NCBI GenBank assembly: GCA_023409755.1
Contig: JAEYRA010000164.1
Span: forward strand, 1-10,354
Direction: 5' to 3'
From: Bacillota bacterium
GTDB lineage: Bacteria; Bacillota; Clostridia; Christensenellales; UMGS416
DNA: 10,354 bases
Under the pieces are notes generated by a model. It searched no databases. It saw only the letters and a program-made list of their open reading frames with translations, and was not told where the DNA came from. Below, piece by piece: positions 5,990 to 10,354 of the stretch. How positions within the stretch are numbered: position 1 is the first letter of the stretch; each line of letters opens with the position of its first letter. A program made the translations under genes and the position numbers.

Positions 5990-7154
5990 GAAATGGGTAG
6001 GCGCGCTGTGTGCGATGCTCCTGTTGGCTGCGCTGGCCACGCCCGTATTGGCCGATGACTGGTACGAGGGAGAAATGGGTTGCTATACCGTGGAGACCGA
6101 CGACGGGCAGCCGTTATTTTCCTTTGCCGGTCAGATCTCGGTGGATGACGAGTATATCTCCGGTGACAACCGGGTGTACCGGGTGGTGGAGGTGGACGAC
6201 AACGCCCGCACCGCCGTCGCCCGCTACGTGGAGGATTGGTCACTGGAGGGCTTGGCCGATGAAGTGATGAACGTGTCGGCTGCCGCTAGCGGCCAGAAGC
6301 GCATTGGCCTCTATTGCACCCACACCGACGAGAGCTACATCAAAGGCGACGGCACGGAGGCCAAGCCCGAGAGCGGCGGCATTGTTGACGTGGCTAAGAC
6401 ACTGGCGGATCGCCTGAAAGAAGACGGCGTGGAAGCCGTGGTGGATGACACGTCGCACGACCCCCACGACGCTGGTGCCTATCGCCGATCCCGCTCGTCG
6501 GCCGTGGGCCTGATGGAGTCGGAGCAGCCCGACATGCTGCTCGACATTCACCGTGACGGCATACCGGACGCGACGGAGTATGACCGCGATGTGGGTGGCG
6601 AGCGGGTCTCCGGTGTGCGCATGGTGCTGGGCCGCGGCAACCAGAACATCGAGGCCAACAAGGACATGGTCAAAAAGATCAAGGCCATTGCCGACAAAAA
6701 GTTCCCTGGGCTGATCAAGGACGTCTACGTGGGCAAAGGAAGCTACAACCAGGATCTAACCCCCAACTCCATGCTGCTGGAGTTCGGCACCCACACCATT
6801 GAGAAGGACAAGGTGTTGGAGTCAACCAAGTATGTAGCCGACGTGCTGGCTGAATACCTTGGCGCGTCCGGCGGAACAACGCAGGGCACGGCTGCCCCTG
6901 GGCAAAGCGCTGCCCCGCAGGCCCAGGCCACCGCCGGTGGAGCACAGCAGCAGAGCGCCAAACAGCAAAACAACAGCTCGGCCAACAAGGCTTCGGGCAA
7001 GTCCATCGCATGGACCGTTGGCATCCTGGCGCTGGCAGGGCTCGTCTTCCTGGTGGTTGCGGTGCAGAAAGGCGGCCGGAAGGCCCGTGCCGGTAACTTC
7101 TTCCAGGAGTTGACTGGTACCGGCAAACGCGACGATGAGCACGACGAGAAATAA
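5979..7154 (+). CDS. spoIIP: Stage II sporulation protein P (spore cell-wall hydrolase)
   Basis: A 391-residue SpoIIP (PF07454), a peptidoglycan amidase/endopeptidase that works with SpoIID and SpoIIM to thin septal peptidoglycan during engulfment. An N-terminal signal or anchor segment covers about 7-26 (ALCAMLLLAALATPVLA). The catalytic domain contains RIGLYCTHTDESY (108-120, His115 and Glu118 as likely zinc/catalytic residues), GGIVDVAKTLADRL (133-146), DDTSHDPHDAGAYRRSR (156-172), LLDIHRDG (187-194) and MLLEFGTHT (265-273, Glu268). A Gln/Ala/Ser/Gly-rich linker (about 297-340) leads to a second hydrophobic segment (344-362) and a basic-then-acidic tail. B. subtilis SpoIIP has only an N-terminal anchor, so the C-terminal membrane segment is notable. 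GGGAGG at 5965-5970 sits eight bases before ATG 5979. The gene overlaps the DUF1614 gene and is followed by a strong hairpin. Confidence 0.93.
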   Translation: MTIKKWVGALCAMLLLAALATPVLADDWYEGEMGCYTVETDDGQPLFSFAGQISVDDEYISGDNRVYRVVEVDDNARTAVARYVEDWSLEGLADEVMNVSAAASGQKRIGLYCTHTDESYIKGDGTEAKPESGGIVDVAKTLADRLKEDGVEAVVDDTSHDPHDAGAYRRSRSSAVGLMESEQPDMLLDIHRDGIPDATEYDRDVGGERVSGVRMVLGRGNQNIEANKDMVKKIKAIADKKFPGLIKDVYVGKGSYNQDLTPNSMLLEFGTHTIEKDKVLESTKYVADVLAEYLGASGGTTQGTAAPGQSAAPQAQATAGGAQQQSAKQQNNSSANKASGKSIAWTVGILALAGLVFLVVAVQKGGRKARAGNFFQELTGTGKRDDEHDEK

Positions 7155-7187
7155 CGGGCATTGATACAGGCATGGCGAATGGGTGGT

Positions 7188-7219
7188 AGCGGCGCGAACC
7201 GATTGGAGTTCGCGCCGCT
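7188..7219 (+). terminator. Strong hairpin after spoIIP
   Basis: AGCGGCGCGAAC (7188-7199) pairs perfectly with GTTCGCGCCGCT (7208-7219) around an 8-base loop, 33 bases after the spoIIP stop. The GC-rich 12-bp stem is not followed by a T-tract, so it is either a poor intrinsic terminator or an mRNA 3'-end stabiliser. Confidence 0.55.
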
Positions 7220-7344
7220 GGCGTGTGAGTATCCAGCGCATGAGATTGACGGCCGTGAATTCCGCACCTGCGTAGAATTACCAATGGCCCAATGACCGTG
7301 GGAGCCGTGTGCTTTCCCCCGGTGGAGCCATACTAAGCGCGGTG

Positions 7345-7860
7345 ATGGAAATGAAGATGCATACCCAGTTGATGAACCTGCCGGTGGTGGACCGCTCCAC
7401 CGGCCTTACAGAGGGCTACATGCGCGGCGTGGTTTGCGCACCGGGTCACAGGCGCATCGACGGCATTGTGTATGAGGAACGAGGCCTTCTGCGGCGCTGC
7501 CAATATGTACCATGGTCAGCGGTGGCGGCCATGGGGGACCACAGCATCGTCATCGACGGTACCAAGCGGCACCGCTCGGGCAAGAGGGTGGAGTGCACCA
7601 ACGTGGACAGCCGTGTCTTCAGTGCAGACGGGCGTTTTTTGGGCCGCATCAGCAACTACCTCATAGACGAGCGATCCGGTAATATTTTGGGGATGGAACT
7701 CTCCGCCAGCGTGATGGACGATCTAAAAAATGGCAGGAAGATAATTGAAAACAGGGGTAACCTACTACAGAACGAAAACTCTTTCATCCTAACGGATGGG
7801 GCGGATGCGGACAGCGGTCCGCCACAGGAAAGGAGGGCCGACGATGAGGGGGTATTTTAG
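7345..7860 (+). CDS. Double PRC-barrel domain protein (YrrD-like)
   Basis: About 171 residues with two PRC-barrel-like units. The first covers residues about 7-70 (QLMNLPVVDRSTG, then GVVCAPGHRRIDGIVYEE and YVPWSAVAAMGDHSIVI). The second covers about 86-150 (NVDSRVFSADGRFLGRISNYL, then RSGNILGMELSAS). PRC-barrels are small beta-barrels found in RimM, photosynthetic reaction centre H subunit and sporulation proteins; this arrangement resembles B. subtilis YrrD, whose function is unclear. The start is uncertain. In-frame ATGs at 7345, 7351 and 7357 all put the domain near the N-terminus but have weak SDs, and a GTG at 7309 with GGGAG four bases upstream would add 12 residues. The last 17 bases overlap the next small gene. 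The PRC-barrel / small protein / AI-2E order recalls the yrrD-yrrI neighbourhood near alaS in other Bacillota, although alaS is not in this window. Confidence 0.78.
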   Translation: MEMKMHTQLMNLPVVDRSTGLTEGYMRGVVCAPGHRRIDGIVYEERGLLRRCQYVPWSAVAAMGDHSIVIDGTKRHRSGKRVECTNVDSRVFSADGRFLGRISNYLIDERSGNILGMELSASVMDDLKNGRKIIENRGNLLQNENSFILTDGADADSGPPQERRADDEGVF

Positions 7861-8011
7861 AGGAATGCTCTTTGGCTGTGCGGTGGGGACCGCGGCGGCA
7901 ATGGTGATGTGGCGCATGTGTGAGCCGCGTTCCGCCCGGGCCATGATGCGCCGGGGGCGGGGAATGGTGCGCAGCGCCAGCCGGATGGTACGCAACTGGC
8001 CCGGTATGTAG
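7844..8011 (+). CDS. Small Met/Arg-rich single-pass membrane protein (55 aa)
   Basis: A 55-residue predicted protein of unrecognised family. The start ATG at 7844 has a strong SD, GGAAAGGAGGG (7827-7837 region), about seven bases upstream, and overlaps the end of the PRC-barrel gene, so translational coupling is likely. A short hydrophobic segment (GMLFGCAVGTAAAMVMW, 7-23) suggests one membrane pass, followed by a strongly basic tail (RMCEPRSARAMMRRGRGMVR onwards). Ten of the 55 residues are Met and eleven are Arg, against only one acidic residue (Glu27). The layout, a membrane stub followed by a charged helix, is loosely like YtxH-type small proteins, but no family match can be claimed. By position it may partner the PRC-barrel protein or the AI-2E permease, which is inference. 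Confidence 0.72.
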   Translation: MRGYFRGMLFGCAVGTAAAMVMWRMCEPRSARAMMRRGRGMVRSASRMVRNWPGM

Positions 8012-8065
8012 GAAAAGGCAGGCATGGCGAAGGCAGATACGGGGCACGACAACCAACAATGCAGG

Positions 8066-8101
8066 CAAAAGGAGGGTTGGCCAGGAGGTCGCCTCCTTTT
8101 G
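8066..8101 (+). promoter_or_regulatory. Leader hairpins with competing SD-like repeats ahead of AI-2E gene
   Basis: CAAAAGGAGG (8066-8075) can pair fully with CCTCCTTTTG (8092-8101). Alternatively AGGAGG (8083-8088) pairs with CCTCCT (8092-8097) around a 3-base loop, followed by TTTT. The two structures exclude each other. The second looks like a compact terminator or SD sequestrator. The AI-2E start codon follows at 8109 with no other SD in the usual 5-10-base window. Confidence 0.5.
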
Positions 8102-8108
8102 GCGTAGA

Positions 8109-9134
8109 ATGGAACGAACGGCACGCGTCCTTCGAAATATCTTGCTGGTGCTGTTGGCGCTGGGGTTGCTGGTGGCCTTGCTGCTGCGGCTGGGTAAACT
8201 CCTGGCCGTTGTGTTGCTGTCGGTGCTCATCGCCTATCTGCTCAACAAGCCCCATCGAAAACTGCAGCGCTGGGTGAAGCCCGGTTGGTCATTGCTTATC
8301 ATTTTTGGCGGTGTCACCGCGGCGGTGGTATTGTTGGGCGTCTACATCGTTCCGCTTTTCCTGCGTCAAGCGGCCGATCTCATCCGTGTCGTGCCACAGC
8401 TTCTGACATCGCTGCAGAGGCTGGTGGATCGGGCTGGTAGTGGGCAGGGGCCGGTGGGTAATGTTCTCCAGGGTGCCATGGATTCGCTGGGCAGCCGCAC
8501 CGCCGATTGGCTGGGCGGCGTCACCCTGCAGGTGGCGCAGGGCAGCTATTCGGGTGTTGTATGGTTGTTGTTGGTGCCATTCCTTGTGTTCTATTTTCTC
8601 AAGGATTCGCCGTTCTTCCTCTCCCAATTGGGGTATCTGGTTCCCATCCGGTTCCACGACGACATCCAGACGCTGTATGTGTCGATAGACAAAGCGCTGT
8701 GTCAGTTCTTCCGGGGGCAGCTGCTGGTGTCGCTGCTGGTAGGCGTGCTCATCGCAGGCGGGTTGCTCATTGTTGGTGTTCCAAATGCCTTGCTTCTGGG
8801 ATTGTTGTCAGGCTTGTGCAATCTGATTCCCTATATCGGGCCGTTCGTCGGGGCGATACCGGTGGCATTGGTGGCCTCGCTCCACGGATGGCGCATCACT
8901 CTTTTTGCCATCCTTGTTGTGCTGGTGGTGCAGCAGCTCGATAACAACTTCCTCACGCCCCGCATCATTGGCAACTCCCTGCAGATACATCCGGTCTATG
9001 TCATTCTTGCGGTCATTGTGGGGTCATCGCTCTTTGGTGTGATGGGGCTGGTGTTCGCCCTGCCCGGTCTTCTCATCCTGAGGGAGGTTGGCTTTTATCT
9101 CTTCCGGAAGCGGTTGTACCGGGGCAGCGAATGA
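8109..9134 (+). CDS. AI-2E family transporter (YrrI/PerM-like permease)
   Basis: A 341-residue polytopic membrane protein of the AI-2E transporter family (PF01594), formerly called PerM; members include the autoinducer-2 exporter TqsA and Na+(Li+)/H+ antiporters. Hydrophobic segments are at about 9-27, 30-45, 61-82, 148-165, 204-224, 226-240, 243-258, 262-275 and 297-326. The diagnostic NLIPYIGPFVGAIPVAL (238-254) and QQLDNNFLTPRIIGNSLQIHP (275-295) motifs are clear, as are the amphipathic periplasmic-type region (about 83-140) and the YFLKDSP loop. Length is normal. The ATG at 8109 is the only reasonable start, since upstream in-frame codons offer none, but it lacks a close SD; the nearest AGGAGG is 20 bases upstream within a hairpin. 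The substrate is not predictable. The PRC-barrel and small-protein genes upstream form a likely operon with it. Confidence 0.92.
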   Translation: MERTARVLRNILLVLLALGLLVALLLRLGKLLAVVLLSVLIAYLLNKPHRKLQRWVKPGWSLLIIFGGVTAAVVLLGVYIVPLFLRQAADLIRVVPQLLTSLQRLVDRAGSGQGPVGNVLQGAMDSLGSRTADWLGGVTLQVAQGSYSGVVWLLLVPFLVFYFLKDSPFFLSQLGYLVPIRFHDDIQTLYVSIDKALCQFFRGQLLVSLLVGVLIAGGLLIVGVPNALLLGLLSGLCNLIPYIGPFVGAIPVALVASLHGWRITLFAILVVLVVQQLDNNFLTPRIIGNSLQIHPVYVILAVIVGSSLFGVMGLVFALPGLLILREVGFYLFRKRLYRGSE

Positions 9135-9146
9135 CGCAAAATCGGG

Positions 9147-9174
9147 TTCTCCCTTAATCAAATTGCTGTATAAT
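9147..9174 (+). promoter_or_regulatory. Promoter for the secreted PepSY-like protein gene
   Basis: A perfect -10 TATAAT at 9169-9174 has a weak -35 (TTCTCC, 9147-9152) 16 bases upstream. The predicted transcription start near 9181 leaves a leader of about 60 bases before the favoured start at 9240 and rules out the ATG at 9178 as a real start. It lies in the gap after the AI-2E stop. Confidence 0.6.
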
Positions 9175-9239
9175 GTTTATGGCGCAATGGTGGTATGGGT
9201 ATCGGCCCCGGCGGACCGCCGAGGAAGAGAGGCCGCAGC

Positions 9240-10103
9240 ATGGGCGTGATGAGACGGGTGGCTCTGGTGTCGGCGCTGGTGCTGGTGGCAGCGTTTGGCC
9301 GCAGCCAGGCCGCGGCTTTTGTGGGGAAGGACAGGCAGGAACAAGAGCGCCGTGCCATCGAAGGGCTACCCTTCGTTCAGGAGGGGAATCTGCGTGTCTT
9401 CATCCCTGGCGACGCCCTAGTGGCGGCGTCGGTGTACGCCCTCACCGATGGCAACCACAACTACTACTTTGAACCAGATGGCTCGTTCCTGTCCTTTGTG
9501 TGGCTGCCAGTTGTCCGGACGGCGGCCCCGGCTACCTTAACAGAGCCTGCGGGGTCACGGCTATCCCTGAGCGAGGTACAGTTGGTGAAAATGGTTCGGG
9601 CCACGCTCTCACAGGTTCGGGCAGGCGACGATGACGCCAACCTTACTGCTAAGGTGGACTCTGCTGATGAAGAGTACGGCCCATGGACGGTGTTGCTGCA
9701 GCACCGTTCGGGTCAGGTGGTGGACGGGGCGGTGGTGGCCACGGTGGGAAGCGACGGCCAGATGACGCGCTTCCTCGTTAGCGGCTCCTTCACCGCGGGC
9801 GAGGCGTTTCTGCCAGAAGTTCGCGTTGGGGAGCGGGAGGCCTGTGACATTGCGCGCAAAGTGGCAGCATTGTATTGTGAGGAGCTCAATATCGCCTCCA
9901 AAAGCCGCCGGGAACAAGCGATGGCGGAGCCGGGCTATCAACCGTGGGCAACGATCACAGCGGACAGTGGGAAGACGGTGAAGATGCGCAACGGCCCCGT
10001 TGTCCATGATTATGATGTGCGCACCGCGACGGCAAAGGCGGAGCTGTCCAGCCGGAATCTGGCGGCGGTCTGGGGGGTTGATATTGATTTCATCCGCGAC
10101 TGA
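9240..10103 (+). CDS. Secreted protein with PepSY-like segments, function unknown
   Basis: A 287-residue exported protein. A signal peptide is clear: MRR, then VALVSALVLVAAFG, then RSQAAA with likely cleavage after Ala25 or so. The mature part has two stretches resembling PepSY/YcdB-like modules. The first is about 108-181 (LSLSEVQLVKMVRATLSQV, then PWTVLLQHRSGQVVDGAVV and DGQMTRFLVSG). The second begins at about 195 (RVGEREACDIARKVAALYCEEL) and continues with WATITADSG and VVHDYDVRTATAKAEL. Such modules often occur in secreted or membrane proteins that modulate proteases; here no catalytic residues are recognisable and the similarity is judged by eye. The start at 9240 has GAGAGG (9227-9232) seven bases upstream and begins right at the signal peptide; an in-frame ATG at 9195 would add 15 odd Gly/Pro/Arg residues. 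The gene has its own promoter and is followed by weak hairpins. Confidence 0.72.
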   Translation: MGVMRRVALVSALVLVAAFGRSQAAAFVGKDRQEQERRAIEGLPFVQEGNLRVFIPGDALVAASVYALTDGNHNYYFEPDGSFLSFVWLPVVRTAAPATLTEPAGSRLSLSEVQLVKMVRATLSQVRAGDDDANLTAKVDSADEEYGPWTVLLQHRSGQVVDGAVVATVGSDGQMTRFLVSGSFTAGEAFLPEVRVGEREACDIARKVAALYCEELNIASKSRREQAMAEPGYQPWATITADSGKTVKMRNGPVVHDYDVRTATAKAELSSRNLAAVWGVDIDFIRD

Positions 10104-10223
10104 AACAGCGAACTGTTGCGCATATCGTTTGGGGTTTGCATCGACGCGACGACCGGCGTCGTTCTAGAGGTGTGGAAGTGCCTGTAACGGGGAGACGGGA
10201 GCAGTCTTTGCACCAATTGGATC
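10104..10223. other. Intergenic region with weak hairpins
   Basis: No gene is apparent between the secreted-protein stop and the SRP RNA promoter. Two small hairpins, AACAG-CGAA-CTGTT (10104-10117) and ACGAC-CGGC-GTCGT (10149-10162), could assist termination of the upstream gene, but neither has a proper T-tract. Confidence 0.4.
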
Positions 10224-10252
10224 TTGCCACCGGCGGCAATGTGGAGTAAAAT
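10224..10252 (+). promoter_or_regulatory. Sigma-A promoter of the SRP RNA gene
   Basis: -35 TTGCCA (10224-10229) and -10 TAAAAT (10247-10252) are separated by exactly 17 bases, each one mismatch from consensus. The predicted transcription start is near 10258-10260, consistent with a stable RNA gene starting there. Confidence 0.8.
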
Positions 10253-10258
10253 AAACAT

Positions 10259-10354
10259 CTGCCTGCGTTGTTGCGCTCACGCCGGCGGCGTCGATGGGTG
10301 GCCCTGTGCAATGTGACCCTGCGAACCATGTCAGGTCCGGAAGGAAGCAGCATT
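10259..10354 (+). ncRNA. ffs: Signal recognition particle RNA (5' part, cut by window end)
   Basis: The universally conserved SRP domain IV sequence ACCATGTCAGGTCCGG (10325-10340), continuing GAAGGAAGCAGCATT, reaches the window edge. It holds the asymmetric loop and GGAA tetraloop that bind Ffh. The 3' half of the helix lies outside. The 5' boundary is inferred from the promoter. About 70 bases precede the tetraloop, more than in E. coli 4.5S RNA but less than in the long Bacillus scRNA; a small hairpin ACGCC-GGC-GGCGT (10279-10291) lies in this extra 5' section. No classical Alu-domain motif is evident. In many bacteria dnaX follows this gene. Confidence 0.92.

Noticed and set aside
5285..6040. 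Minus-strand open frame opposite the DUF1614 gene
   Set aside because: His/Ala/Asp-rich shadow of a membrane protein gene; the plus frame has a near-perfect SD and sensible membrane segments.
7246..7278. TTGACG and TAGAAT as a promoter for the PRC-barrel gene
   Set aside because: The boxes are 21 bases apart, too far for a normal sigma-A promoter, and no better-spaced -35 was found.
9178..9239. Earlier start codons (9178 in another frame, 9195 in frame) for the secreted protein
   Set aside because: A perfect -10 box at 9169-9174 places the transcript start near 9181, and the added residues before the signal peptide are low-complexity with no close SD.

Overview
The window looks like chromosome of a GC-rich, endospore-forming member of the Clostridia (Bacillota). 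The main evidence is a SpoIIP sporulation gene coupled to a DUF1614-type membrane gene, strong AGGAGG-type ribosome binding sites, a PRC-barrel / AI-2E transporter gene pair, and the start of an SRP RNA gene at the right edge. The exact lineage cannot be fixed from sequence alone. I see no insertion sequence, phage gene, CRISPR array or tRNA.

Left part (1-5160) is catabolic or accessory in character. The tail of an unidentified gene (2-49) leads into two tightly coupled amidohydrolase-fold genes (60-818 and 815-1633). The second keeps all the expected metal ligands. The first has lost several, which suggests an active enzyme paired with a degenerate partner. An AraC-type regulator (1625-2497, minus) converges on them, overlapping by 9 bases, and is a plausible local regulator. 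Divergent from it is a YbaK-type aminoacyl-tRNA deacylase (2570-3046). After a roughly 290-base intergenic stretch holding a bidirectional-looking terminator come two minus-strand genes: a UroD-like protein of the corrinoid methyltransferase type (3333-4424) and an HD-domain phosphohydrolase with a CxxCxxC motif (4519-5127).

Right part (5200-10354) is core-like and all on the plus strand. DUF1614 and SpoIIP overlap and form a sporulation operon that ends at a 12-bp hairpin. Next come a double PRC-barrel protein, a 55-residue Met/Arg-rich small membrane protein, and an AI-2E family permease. The permease start codon lies just after a leader in which two Shine-Dalgarno-like repeats can pair with the same CCTCCTTTT. 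A separately promoted secreted protein with PepSY-like segments follows. The last element is a well-formed sigma-A promoter driving an SRP RNA that runs off the window.

The most interesting leads are the mismatched amidohydrolase pair, the competing hairpins ahead of the AI-2E gene, the uncharacterised Met/Arg-rich microprotein, and the variant metal-site motifs in the UroD-like and HD proteins. All functional assignments come from reading motifs by eye; no database search was run.
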